In this document: positions 9,680-18,547 of the stretch, piece after piece
Position numbering within the stretch: the first letter of the stretch is position 1
Layout of the letters: the number at the start of each line of letters is the position of its first letter
Origin: JALORV01 sp963775635
GTDB lineage: Bacteria; Pseudomonadota; Gammaproteobacteria; Burkholderiales; Burkholderiaceae_F
Assembly (NCBI GenBank): GCA_963775635.1
Contig: CAVZJO010000016.1
Location: 310,001-374,000 of the forward strand
DNA length: 64,000 nt
Direction: 5' to 3'
The notes under the pieces: model-generated
Told to the model about the DNA's origin: nothing
Databases searched by the model: none
Seen by the model: the letters and a program-made list of their open reading frames with translations, nothing else
Made by a program: the position numbers and the translations under genes

Positions 9680-9862
9680 ATGCACCCTGATATGCGCGCT
9701 TCTCCGCTTTTGGTGCGCGAACCCCTCGCAGCCGCAAAAGACTGGCGGTCGAGCCTGCCCGGCCTGGGCGATCGGCTGTGCTGCGCGCTCTGGATCGCTA
9801 CGGCCATTGCCGGCTGGGCCGTTTCCCTGAAAGTCCTCGGCGCGCTGGCCTGGGCGCTGTAA
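9680..9862 (+). CDS. Small hypothetical membrane protein
   Basis: The ATG at 9680 gives 60 residues; the C-terminal half is hydrophobic (WIATAIAGWAVSLKVLGALAWAL), predicting one membrane helix that ends at the stop. There is no clear ribosome site. It starts 26 nt after the previous small gene, so the two may be coupled. I do not recognise a family; coding is likely only because of the well-formed helix and the codon pattern. Confidence 0.35.
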   Translation: MHPDMRASPLLVREPLAAAKDWRSSLPGLGDRLCCALWIATAIAGWAVSLKVLGALAWAL

Positions 9863-10142
9863 CGCCGGGCGCCGCCGCACTCACTGGCCCCCCTGCACCG
9901 AGGGGTCAACAAACGACGTCAGCTCGGTACTGTTCCGACGCTGACTGAACGCACTTCAACCATTACCGATTTCGTCGATGGCGTGGTCCGCGGCAAGCCG
10001 TTGGTGCCGGTCCGACCGATGGCACGGCGCGCATACCACGTGAAGCGCGTCTCGCGCTCACTGCTGCGGCGACTCTCGCTGGCCGACTCGCACAAGGCTG
10101 GTTATCTGTCGGCGAGCTCAGATTCAAGCAGGAGACATTTTG

Positions 10143-11780
10143 ATGAAAGCATTGATGCAAGATCGTCCGTTGCTGATCTCGTCGCTGATCGAGCACGCCA
10201 ACGCGTTCCATCCCAATAGCGAGATCGTGTCGCGCACGGTTGAGGGGCCGATCCACCGCTGCACCTACGGCGATATCCATCGCCGTTCGAAGCAGGTCGC
10301 CAACGCGCTGACCGCGCTCGGCGTGAAGATCGGCGACCGCATCGCCACGCTGGCGTGGAACGGCTACCGACACATGGAGCTGTACTACGGCGTCTCGGGT
10401 ATGGGTGCCGTGCTGCACACGATCAATCCGCGCCTTTTCCCGGAGCAGATCGTCTACATCGCCAATCACGCCGAAGACCAGTATTTGTTCTTCGACTTGA
10501 CCTTCGCGCCGTTGGTCGAGAAGCTCGCGCCGATGATGACGTCGGTGAAGGCCTTCATCGCGATGACCGATCGCGACCACATGCCGGCTACGAGCACGAT
10601 CCGCAACCTGCTGTGCTACGAGGAACTGATCGCCGAGCACAGCGTCGACTATGAGTGGCCCACTTTCGACGAGGACACCGCGTCGTCGCTGTGCTACACG
10701 TCGGGCACCACCGGCAATCCCAAGGGCGTGCTGTATTCGCACCGTTCGACGGTGCTGCATTCGTTCTCAGTGTGCACGGTCGACGGCCTCGGCTTGTCCG
10801 CCGCCGAGTCGACGCTGTTGGTAGTACCGATGTTCCACGTCAACGCGTGGGGCATGCCGTACGCCGGTGCGATGTGCGGGGCCAAGCTCGTGATGCCCGG
10901 GCCGGGACTCGACGGCAAGAACGTCTACGAGATCATGCGCGACGAGAAGGTGACGCTCGCGCTCGGAGTGCCGACGGTGTGGCTGATGCTGTTCAACCAC
11001 GTCGATTCCGCGAAGCTCGACCCGATGGCGGATCTGACCCTTAAGCGCGTCGTGATCGGCGGCTCGGCTGCGCCGCGCGCGATGAGCGAGAAGTTTGAGA
11101 CGCAGTTCGGCGGACAGGTGGTGCACGCCTGGGGCATGACCGAGATGTCGCCGCTCGGTACGGTCTGCAACTTCCTGCCCAAGCATGCGGGCAGTACGCT
11201 CGAACAGCGGCTCGACGTCCAGGGCAAGCAGGGCCGGCCGGTCTATGGCGTCGAAATGAAAATCACCGACGACGACGGCAACCGACTGTCGCATGACGGC
11301 AAGGCGTTCGGTCACCTGATGGTGCGCGGCCCCTGGATCACCGGCGGCTATTTCAAAGGCGACGGCGGCGAGATCGTCGACACCGACGGCTTCTTCGACA
11401 CTGGAGACGTCGCGACCATCGATGCCGACGGCTACATGCAGATCACCGATCGCAGCAAGGACGTGATCAAGTCGGGTGGCGAGTGGATCTCGTCGATCGA
11501 CCTCGAAAACGCCGCGATGGGCCACCCGGCGATCGCCGAGGCGGCGGTCATCGGCGTCGCTCATTCGAAGTGGCAGGAGCGTCCGCTGCTGATCGTGGTG
11601 AAGAAGAAGGATCAGGACACCACGCGCGATCACGTGCTGCAGTTCCTCGAAGGCAAAGTCGCCAAGTGGTGGATGCCGGACGACGTCGTCTTTGTCGACG
11701 ACCTGCCGCACACGGCCACCGGCAAGCTGCAGAAGATGAAGCTGCGCGAGAAGTTCCGTAGTTACCAGCTGCCGTCCTGA
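10143..11780 (+). CDS. AlkK-like medium-chain fatty acyl-CoA synthetase
   Basis: The ATG at 10143 has AGGAGA at 10130-10135. The 545-residue protein is an ANL-family adenylating enzyme: phosphate-binding loop YTSGTTGNPKG, the MFHVNAWGMPY block, HAWGMTEMSPLG, the FDTGDVATID hinge region, and a C-terminal catalytic lysine in TATGKLQK. From memory it is very close along its length to AlkK of alkane-degrading pseudomonads, including CHTINPRLF-like and VPMFHVNAWG segments. Role: activation of medium or long fatty acids with ATP and CoA. Next to the monooxygenase and RND genes it suggests feeding oxidised alkane-type products into beta-oxidation. Confidence 0.9.
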   Translation: MKALMQDRPLLISSLIEHANAFHPNSEIVSRTVEGPIHRCTYGDIHRRSKQVANALTALGVKIGDRIATLAWNGYRHMELYYGVSGMGAVLHTINPRLFPEQIVYIANHAEDQYLFFDLTFAPLVEKLAPMMTSVKAFIAMTDRDHMPATSTIRNLLCYEELIAEHSVDYEWPTFDEDTASSLCYTSGTTGNPKGVLYSHRSTVLHSFSVCTVDGLGLSAAESTLLVVPMFHVNAWGMPYAGAMCGAKLVMPGPGLDGKNVYEIMRDEKVTLALGVPTVWLMLFNHVDSAKLDPMADLTLKRVVIGGSAAPRAMSEKFETQFGGQVVHAWGMTEMSPLGTVCNFLPKHAGSTLEQRLDVQGKQGRPVYGVEMKITDDDGNRLSHDGKAFGHLMVRGPWITGGYFKGDGGEIVDTDGFFDTGDVATIDADGYMQITDRSKDVIKSGGEWISSIDLENAAMGHPAIAEAAVIGVAHSKWQERPLLIVVKKKDQDTTRDHVLQFLEGKVAKWWMPDDVVFVDDLPHTATGKLQKMKLREKFRSYQLPS

Positions 11781-11829
11781 CCCCGATACAAAGCGCGCCC
11801 ATTACCGATGGCGCGCGCACCGCAGACAG

Positions 11830-11852
11830 CACGCCGGCCAACCGCCGGCGTG
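11830..11852 (+). terminator. Candidate hairpin terminator after the AlkK-like gene
   Basis: CACGCCGGC (11830-11838) and GCCGGCGTG (11844-11852) form a perfect 9-bp stem with a 5-nt loop, 50 nt after the stop codon. Only a short TTT follows, so termination strength is uncertain. Confidence 0.45.
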
Positions 11853-11914
11853 TCGATTTGGAGCGATCCGCTCCGCCTATGTCCCGACCAGGACACGAGA
11901 AAGAAGGCGACGCC

Positions 11915-12064
11915 ATGAGCGTTGTTTCATCCATGTCAATCAGGAACAAGAAGGACGGCGAGGCGCCGGACCTGGACGCTGCGCGCGGCCTCGTGCCCGC
12001 GGTCGTGGTGGGAACCGCACTCTGGGTCATCGTGGTCGCCATCGCCGTGCTGATTTGGGGCTGA
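11915..12064 (+). CDS. Small single-pass membrane protein
   Basis: The ATG at 11915 is preceded by AGAAGGCG. The 49-residue product has a polar N-terminus (MSVVSSMSIRNKKDG) and one membrane helix near the end (VVVGTALWVIVVAIAVLIWG). I do not recognise the family. It is the third tiny membrane protein flanking the AlkK-like gene and is downstream of the hairpin at 11830-11852, so it probably has its own promoter. Confidence 0.5.
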   Translation: MSVVSSMSIRNKKDGEAPDLDAARGLVPAVVVGTALWVIVVAIAVLIWG

Positions 12065-12256
12065 GCCCCGATGACTGACATCGCGGCCACCGCGCTCGCT
12101 GCCGGTGATCTCAGCCGGACGCAACTGCCCTCGCAACGCTGCATCGCCTGAAGGCGGGTGGAAGACCCGCTGCCGCGCTGCGCGGTCTTGCTGTCGCCGG
12201 TGGTCGACTTCACACTGTCGAGCCCGAGTCTGTTTTCAAACGCCGCGCGCGATCCG

Positions 12257-12788
12257 ATGTTCACGTTCGAGAAGACTGGCCGCGCTTCGACTGTTCCATA
12301 CGTTGGCCGCGTTTGGCGCGTGGCTCCTTGCGGCCACCGTCTGCGCGCAGAGTACGACGATCGAAGGCGCCGTCGTGCGTGTTCCCAGCGGCGACACGAT
12401 CGTCGTTAGCGCATCCGGGCGCGAGGTCGAGGTGCGGCTCGCCGACATCGGCGCACCGCAGGGCTCGCAGTTCTATGCGCCGGCTGCGCGCACCCTGCTC
12501 GAATCGATCACGGCGGATCGCCCGGTGGTCGTGACTCAGACAGGCACTCGCGAGTCCGGCGTGTTCGGCCGCGTCCGCGCCGGCGAACTCGACGTCAATC
12601 TCGAACTCGTCCGGCGCGGCGCCGCCTGGGTCTGCTGGGAGTACACGCGCGACACTGACTACCTGCCCTACGAAAACCAGGCCCAGCGAGCGCGACGGGG
12701 CGTATGGAGCAATACGCCCGAGATCACCATGCTCGCTGAATGCCGGCGCCGGCCACCGGCCGAGCGGCCGCTTTACCCCCGCAACTAA
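12257..12788 (+). CDS. Secreted SNase-like domain protein, active site altered (frame break at start)
   Basis: The domain reads from about 12335 to 12770 and follows the staphylococcal-nuclease/thermonuclease pattern: PSGDTIVVSA, VEVRLADIGAPQ, FGRVRAGELDVNLELVRRG, and RARRGVW. There is no ATG in frame. ATG at 12257 becomes in frame if one T is removed just after it, giving MSRSRRLAALRLFHTLAAFG, a fine signal peptide. In active family members the loop is usually RLxGIDAPE; here Gly and Gln replace the Asp and the catalytic Glu, while the two Arg positions remain. So it is probably a secreted, non-catalytic nucleic-acid-binding or orphan domain. Confidence 0.6.
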
Positions 12789-12872
12789 GACTTAACGCGC
12801 TTGCGGTCGCGACTGGCCACTCCGCGCAACTGCGCGGGCCACGAGCGTCGGTCGGTCGTTTACCCTTGACCT

Positions 12873-13431
12873 ATGAATCGACGAGGTGCCTGCGCGCTGC
12901 TGCTCGGCGGGCTGCTGGGCGGAGTCGTTCCGGTGTTGGCGGCGGTCGATACGCAGATCGACGTGTCGCGCAGCGGCGAGCTCTACGTGGTCGACGCGGT
13001 CATGGTGGTGCCGTTTTCTCCGCGCGAAGCATGGGATGTGCTGACCGACTTCGATGCGATGGCGAGCTTCGTTCCGAACCTCGAGGTCAGCCGTGTGACG
13101 AGCCGAAGCGGCGACCGCCTGCAGGTCGAACAGCGCGGCGTGGCGCGCTGGGGTCCGCTGTCGCAGACCTTTTACGACAGTCCGCGAGATCGAGTTGCAG
13201 CCGATCGACGAGGTCCGCTCGAAGTCGATCGGCGGCTCGCTGCGACAGGTGAGTTCGGTGACGCGCTTTTCCGCGGCGGCCGGCGGTACCGAAATCCGTC
13301 ATCACGTCGAATTTTCGGCCGACACGTGGATGCCGCAATTTCTGGCGCAGCCGTTCCTGCGGTATGAGATGCAGGAACAGTTCGACGCGGTCGTGGGTGA
13401 GATGCTGAGGCGGCGCGACGCTCGCCGCTAG
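12873..13431 (+). CDS. Secreted SRPBCC/polyketide-cyclase-like protein (one frame break)
   Basis: The ATG at 12873 starts a signal peptide (MNRRGACALLLGGLLGGVV). The next part, VDAVMVVPFSPREAWDVLTDFDAMASF, is the start of a START/SRPBCC fold. Near 13180 the frame shifts by one base and continues VREIELQPIDEVRSKSIGG through to MLRRRDARR and a TAG at 13429-13431, with the expected total of about 185 residues. Known: SRPBCC folds bind hydrophobic ligands; secreted versions have no defined reaction. It converges on the Uup gene, with 11 nt between the two likely stop codons. Confidence 0.7.
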
Positions 13432-13442
13432 CCCGCATTCGA

Positions 13443-15277
13443 TCAGCGGCGGCGCCGCCGGCGTCGCTCGCGGACTCGCGCTCGGCCGCGCGGGCCTTGC
13501 CCTCGAGCGTGCTCCACCGCTCGAAACGCGCTGCGAGCTCGTGTTCGATGTCGACCACGCGCTGCCGATCCGCGCGGATCTGGTCGGCACCTGCACGGTG
13601 ATAGTCGGCGCGACTCATGCGTTCGGTGATCTCGTGCTGCTCGCGTTCGAGCGCCTCGATATCGGCCGGCAGCGATTCGAGTTCGCGCTGCTCCTTGTAC
13701 GTGAGCTTGGCTCGTGCCGGGCGCGGCGGCGCCTGCGTGCTGCGCAATACCGTGGCGGGCGGAGCTGCCGGTGCCTTCGGCCGCAACGCCACCCAGTCGC
13801 TGTAGCCGCCCGGATACTCGGTCCATCTTCCGGCACCCTCGGCCACCAGCGACTGCGTAACCACGTTGTCGAGGAAGGCGCGGTCGTGACTGACCAGTAG
13901 CAGCGTGCCGCCGTATCCCTGCAGCGTCGCTTCCAGCAGTTCGAGTGATTCGATGTCGAGATCGTTGGTCGGTTCGTCGAGCACCAGCAGATTGGCCGGC
14001 TGGGCGAACAGCCGCGCCAGCAACAGTCGGTTGCGCTCGCCGCCCGACAGCGTGCCGATCGGAGAATCGGCGCGTTGCGGCGAGAACAGGAACTCGCCGA
14101 GGTAGCTCACCACATGCTTGCGCGCGCCGGCCACCTCGATCCAGTCCGAGCCGGGGCTGATGGTCTCGGCGACGGTCCGGGCGGGATCGAGTGCGTCGCG
14201 CAACTGGTCGAAGTAGGCGGCTTCGAGATTCGCGCCGAGCCGCACCGTTCCGCTGTCGGGCGCGAGTGTGCCGAGGATCAGCCGCAGCAACGTCGTCTTG
14301 CCGGCGCCGTTTTCGCCGATCAACGCGAGCCGATCGCCGCGCATCACACGCAGGTTCAGTCGGTCGACCACGGTCCGATCGCCGAAACGTTTGCTGACTT
14401 CGGTCAGCTCGGCGACCAGCTTGCCGGAGCGCTCGCCGGCGTCGAGCGTCAGCTTGAGGTTGCCGATGCGCTCGCGCCGCGCCGCGCGTTCGCTGCGGAG
14501 CCGCTCGAGGCGCACGACGCGGCCGGCGTTGCGCGTGCGTCGCGCTTCGATGCCCTTGCGTATCCACGCCTCTTCCTGCGCCCAGAAGCGGTCGAACTTG
14601 CGCGCGGCGGTCTGCTCGGCCGCCAGTTCGGTCGCGCGTCTGCGTTCCCACGCACTGTAATTGCCGGGATAAGAGCGCAGAAGTCCGCGATCGAGTTCGA
14701 CGATGCGGGTAGCCACGCGATCGAGAAACGCACGATCGTGGGTGATCACGATCAGTGCCGGTCCGCGCAGCAGCAGGTCTTCGAGCAGCGTGATGCCGTC
14801 GATGTCGAGATGATTGGTGGGCTCGTCGAGTAGTAGCAGATCGGGTGCCAGCGCGAACGCGAGTGCGAGTGCACCACGCTTGCGCTCGCCGCCTGACATT
14901 CGCGTCGGATCGCGTGCCTCGTCGAGTCCGAGCCGGTGCAGGTATTCGACCAGCCGCGCGTCGATGCGCCAGCGCTCGCGCTCGTCGTGCAGCGATTCCA
15001 GGTTCCCGCGTTGCGACAGGCTGGCGCGCAGCGTGGCAGCGCTCGGCAGCAGCGGCTCCTGTTCCACCAGCGCCACCCGCAGCCCGTCGCGGCGCTTGAT
15101 TTCGCCGTCGTCGAGATCGATTCGCCCGGCGATCGCGGCCAGCAGCGAGCTCTTGCCGGTGCCGTTGCGGCCGATCAGTCCGATGCGATCGCCATCGAGC
15201 ACCGTCAGCGCCGCGCCGTCGAGCAGCGGCTGCAGGCCGAACGCGAGTTCGGCATCGAGCACGGTCAGCAAGGGCAT
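13443..15277 (-). CDS. uup: Uup-like ABC-F ATPase
   Basis: The ATG at 15277 (reverse strand) opens two ABC ATPase domains without membrane helices. Domain 1 has GRNGTGKSSLL, MSGGERKRGALALAFALAPD and LLLLDEPTNHLD; domain 2 has GENGAGKTTLL, LSGGERNRLLLARLFAQP and LLVLDEPTNDLD. A charged coiled-coil tail follows, as in Uup. Known: ABC-F proteins act on the ribosome or, for Uup, on branched DNA and transposon excision. The literal frame stays open to 13172, across the convergent SRPBCC gene, but the end there is arginine/serine noise. A stop in the neighbouring frame at 13443 is the more likely end, implying one more frame break near the tail. Confidence 0.88.
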
Positions 15278-15292
15278 CGGCGCCGGCGCGGG

Positions 15293-15700
15293 TCAGGTCG
15301 ACTCGACCGCGCCGCGATCTCGCGCCCGCTGCGCCAGCCGCACCAGCCAACGGATCGCGATCTCATCGCTGCGCGCGATCGGCACTTCGACGCCGCCCGA
15401 ACGCGCCACCGACTGCAGGATGCGATCGACGACTTCGATCTGTGGCAGCACGGGCCCGAAGAAATGGGGCCGGTCACCGCGCAACACCAGCAGCGTCGGG
15501 AAGGTCTCGATGTCGAGCTCTCCCAGGGAGTCGGCCTCGTCCTCGATGTCGACCCACAGATGCAGAGCGCCGGCCGAATGTGCCGACGAGTGCGCCGACG
15601 TGTGTGCCAACCAAAGCGGCCGGTAGTCGCGGCAGGCTCCGCACCATTCAGCGCACAGGCAGATGACGGTCAGGTCGTTGTCGGGACTCGCCGGGCTCAT
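15293..15700 (-). CDS. Thioredoxin-fold protein
   Basis: The ATG at 15700 gives 135 residues. Motif CAEWCGAC is a redox-active WCxxC (residues about 18-22), followed by LHLWVDIEDEAD and the cis-proline region IETFPTLLVLRGD, all in thioredoxin order. No signal peptide is visible, so it is probably cytoplasmic. A C-terminal helical extension (about 30 residues) is beyond the minimal thioredoxin. It ends 15 nt before the uup start on the same strand, so the two are likely co-transcribed. Confidence 0.8.
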   Translation of the reverse strand: MSPASPDNDLTVICLCAEWCGACRDYRPLWLAHTSAHSSAHSAGALHLWVDIEDEADSLGELDIETFPTLLVLRGDRPHFFGPVLPQIEVVDRILQSVARSGGVEVPIARSDEIAIRWLVRLAQRARDRGAVEST

Positions 15701-15792
15701 CGACGGATTTTGCCTGCATCGTGCCGGCCACCGGTGCAGGGGTTCTGACCGCATGCCCGACTAGTCCGCGGGATCTTCACAAAAGAGAACTT

Positions 15793-15806
15793 GTATTAGC
15801 TAATAC
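15793..15806. promoter_or_regulatory. Perfect 14-bp palindrome upstream of chrB (candidate ChrB operator)
   Basis: GTATTAGCTAATAC is a perfect palindrome ending 19 nt before the chrB start codon, in an unusually AT-rich stretch. Right after it, TGTAA (15811-15815) and TTACA (15822-15826) form a second inverted repeat overlapping the start codon. Known: ChrB is a chromate-responsive regulator acting on its own operon promoter. Inference: the 14-mer is its operator. Confidence 0.6.
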
Positions 15807-15825
15807 TTTGTGTAATAGTCGTTAC

Positions 15826-16838
15826 ATGAACTGGCTACAACTCGTAACGAGCCTCCCGACTTCGCCCAGTGCTGTGCGGGTGCGTACCTGGCGTGCGCTG
15901 AAGGCGAGCGGCTGCGGGGCCCTGCGTGACGGTGTCTATTTGTTGCCTGACAGACCAGAGTGCGCGCGCGTGTTCGCCGACCTCGCCGACGCGGTGCGAG
16001 AAGCCGGTGGCGACGCCCACGTGATCGGCTTCGGTGCGCGCGACGCCGGTCAACAGGCGCAGTTCGCGCGACTGTTCGACCGGACTGCCGAGTACCGGGC
16101 ATTTTCCGCCGACCTGGCTCGCAGCCGGCGCGCACTGCGATCGGATAGCGAAGGCAGCGGCCGCCGTGCGCTGCGCGGGCTGGAGCAACGGCTCGATGCA
16201 CTGCGCCGCGTCGACTTCTTCGGCAACGGCCGCGGCGAGGAGATGGCCGCCGCACTCGAACGGCTGCGGATCGAATGCGAAGCGCGCTGGTCGCCGGGCG
16301 AGCCGACCGGCAAGGCAGCCGCGGACCTCGACCGGCTCGACCCGGCCGCCTACCAGCGGCGGACCTGGGCAACGCGGCGGCGCCCCTGGGTCGACCGGCT
16401 GGCAAGCGCGTGGCTGATCCGCCGCTTCGTCGATCGTCACGCTCGCTTTGTCTGGTTGGCGCCAAAGGCGAAGCCGCCGAAGTCTGTGGTCGGGTTCGAT
16501 TTCGACGGGGCGACATTCACTCACGCTGCAGGCAAGGTGACGTTCGAGGTGATAGCGGCGCGTTTCGGACTCGATGACGACGAAGTGCTGCGGCGGATCG
16601 GCGAAGCCGTGCACTACATCGATGTCGGCGGGGCGGCGAGTGACGAGGCGGCGGGCATCGAAGCGATGGTGCGCGGGTTGCAGGCCCGGCATGAGGACGA
16701 CGATGCCCTGCTCGACGCTGCGCTGGTCGTGTTCGACGCCCTGTACGCCGGCATGCGGGGGTCGCAGAGCGCCACACGGCCGCTCCGAAGGGCTCGCTCC
16801 CCTCGGGGGACAGCCCGCAGGGCGAAGGGGGCACATGA
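15826..16838 (+). CDS. chrB: ChrB, chromate-sensing regulator
   Basis: The ATG at 15826 starts MNWLQLVTSLPTSPSAVRVR, the typical ChrB N-terminus. An N-terminal regulatory half and a C-terminal chromate-resistance domain follow (WVDRLASAWLIRRFVDRHARF..., VGFDFDGATFTH, ALLDAALVVFDALYAG). Known: ChrB represses or modulates the chr operon in response to chromate. Homology ends near 16770, after about 315 residues. The literal frame then stays open to 17727, but another frame carries a TGA at 16836-16838 overlapping the chrA ATG (ATGA), so I infer one frame break in a short repeat-rich tail. First gene of the chr operon. Confidence 0.8.
16792..16833. repeat. Burkholderiales-type GC repeat inside the chrB/chrA junction
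   Basis: The stretch CTCCGAAGGGCTCGCTCC...CGGGGGACAGCCCGCAGGG forms nested short inverted repeats and resembles 548-599. Its presence exactly where ChrB homology stops suggests that a small dispersed repeat disrupted the original chrB end. Confidence 0.35.
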
Positions 16839-18547
16839 GCACCATCGCCGCAAGCGACGGCGCGCCCTCGGCCGTCAGTTTCTGGCAGGCCGTCGTCTAC
16901 TGGCTGCGGCTCGGCTTCATCAGCTTCGGTGGCCCGGCCGGGCAGATCGCGATCATGCATCACGACCTGGTCGAGAAGCGCCGCTGGATCTCGGAGCAGC
17001 GCTTCCTGCACGCGCTCAACTACTGCATGCTGCTGCCGGGACCCGAGGCGCAGCAGCTGGCGACCTATATCGGCTGGCTGATGCATCGGACCTGGGGCGG
17101 CATCGTCGCCGGCGCGCTGTTCGTTCTGCCGTCGCTCGTCATCCTGATCGCACTGTCGTGGATCTACCTGAGCTTCGGCGAGGTGCCGGCGATCGCGGGG
17201 ATCCTGTACGGCATCAAGCCCGCGGTCACCGCGATCGTGCTCTTTGCTGCGTGGCGCATCGGGTCGCGCGCACTGCGGCATCCGCTGCTCTGGGCCATCG
17301 CGCTCGCGGCGTTCGTGGCGATCTTCGTGTTCGACGTCCCGTTCCCGGCCATCGTACTCAGTGCCGCGATCATCGGCTGGCTGGGGTCACGCCGCATTCC
17401 CTCGGCCTTCGACGGCAGTCGAGCGCACGCAAGCGTCGGTGCGACCTACGGCCCCGCGTTGATCGACGACACGACGCCGCGCCCTGTGCATGCCGAGTGG
17501 TCGACACGGCATGCGATCCGCGTCGTCTTGGCCTTCGTCGGTCTCTGGGCTGCGGCGATGAGTGCGCTGGTACTGAGCGTCGGGTGGAGCGCCACGCTGA
17601 CGCAAATGGCGTGGTTCTTCACCAAGGCAGCGCTGCTGACATTCGGCGGAGCGTATGCGGTGCTGCCGTATGTCTTCCAGGGTGCGGTCGAGGACTACGG
17701 CTGGCTCACGACCGCGCAGATGATTGACGGACTTGCGCTCGGCGAGACGACGCCGGGACCGCTGATCATGGTCGTGGCCTTCGTCGGATTCGTCGGCGGC
17801 TGGGGCAAGGAGGTGCTGGGACCGGAGGCGCTCTTCGCCGGTGGAGCGCTCGCGGCGGCGGTCGTGACCTTTTTCACCTTCCTGCCTTCGTTCTTCTTCA
17901 TCCTGCTGGGCGCGCCGTTCATCGAAAGCACGCATGGACAACTGCGCTTCACGGCGCCACTGACCGGCATCACGGCGGCCGTGGTCGGCGTGATCGTCAA
18001 CCTCGCGGTCTTCTTCGCGATCCACGTCTGGTGGCCGGAAGGTCTCGGAGGCCGTTTCGAACCGGTTCCGATGCTGATCTCGCTCGCTGCGCTGGTCGCG
18101 CTGCTGCGCTTCAAGGTGGGCGTGATCCCGGTGATCTTCGCCTGTGGTCTGGCGGGACTGGCGACCCGCCTGTTGTGTCGGTTAGGAGGTGAGATGGAAA
18201 AGATCACGCTGGTCGAGCTCGAGGAATGGCAGCGCGCGGGCCGCGCCTTCACGTTGCTCGACGTGCGTCGTGCGCAGGTTCGACAGGCCGACGGCGCCGA
18301 GATCGCCGGCAGCGAGTGGCGTTCGCCCGACGGGCTTTTTACCTGGAAGGACGAGGTTCCGCGCGATCGGCCAGTGGTGTTCGTCTGCGCGCACGGCCAC
18401 GAACTGAGCCAGGGCGCGGCGGCGACGCTCAGCGCGATGGGACTCGACGCGCGTTACCTGGTCGACGGCTTCACCGGCTGGCGTGACAGCGGCCGACCAA
18501 TCGTCCCAATCAACGTTCAAGACAAGACAACGGAGGTGCAACCATGA
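16835..18547 (+). CDS. chrA: ChrA chromate transporter reading into a rhodanese domain
   Basis: The ATG at 16835 follows GAAGGGGG. Residues 1-450 are a two-domain CHR transporter: FWQAVVYWLRLGFISFGGPAGQIA in the first half and FTKAALLTFGGAYAVLPYV in the second, each with several membrane helices; GLALGETTPGPLIM is a family signature. ChrA exports chromate. The same frame then runs through LLCRLGGEMEKITL into a cytosolic rhodanese (LLDVRRAQVRQADG, active-site loop CAHGHELS, YLVDGFTGW), total 570 residues. A strong ribosome site directly before an internal ATG at 18194 suggests the rhodanese is, or was, a separate gene and the fusion may be due to one base. Confidence 0.85.
   Translation: MSTIAASDGAPSAVSFWQAVVYWLRLGFISFGGPAGQIAIMHHDLVEKRRWISEQRFLHALNYCMLLPGPEAQQLATYIGWLMHRTWGGIVAGALFVLPSLVILIALSWIYLSFGEVPAIAGILYGIKPAVTAIVLFAAWRIGSRALRHPLLWAIALAAFVAIFVFDVPFPAIVLSAAIIGWLGSRRIPSAFDGSRAHASVGATYGPALIDDTTPRPVHAEWSTRHAIRVVLAFVGLWAAAMSALVLSVGWSATLTQMAWFFTKAALLTFGGAYAVLPYVFQGAVEDYGWLTTAQMIDGLALGETTPGPLIMVVAFVGFVGGWGKEVLGPEALFAGGALAAAVVTFFTFLPSFFFILLGAPFIESTHGQLRFTAPLTGITAAVVGVIVNLAVFFAIHVWWPEGLGGRFEPVPMLISLAALVALLRFKVGVIPVIFACGLAGLATRLLCRLGGEMEKITLVELEEWQRAGRAFTLLDVRRAQVRQADGAEIAGSEWRSPDGLFTWKDEVPRDRPVVFVCAHGHELSQGAAATLSAMGLDARYLVDGFTGWRDSGRPIVPINVQDKTTEVQP
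18184..18196 (+). promoter_or_regulatory. Internal ribosome site and ATG for the rhodanese part
   Basis: GGAGGTGAG is followed immediately by ATG at 18194 (product start MEKITLVELEEW). A TAG in the neighbouring frame (18182-18184) would end ChrA just ahead of it. Spacing of 3-4 nt is short but workable. This decides whether ChrA and the rhodanese are one or two proteins. Confidence 0.55.

Noticed and set aside
13172..13442. Extension of Uup across the SRPBCC gene
   Set aside because: The residues beyond 13443 are Arg/Ser noise antisense to a real gene, and a stop exists in the adjacent frame at 13443.
16839..17727. Continuation of the ChrB frame across chrA
   Set aside because: It loses ChrB homology near 16770, becomes Arg-rich and overlaps the clearly conserved ChrA; I take a frame break as more likely than an overlapping fusion.
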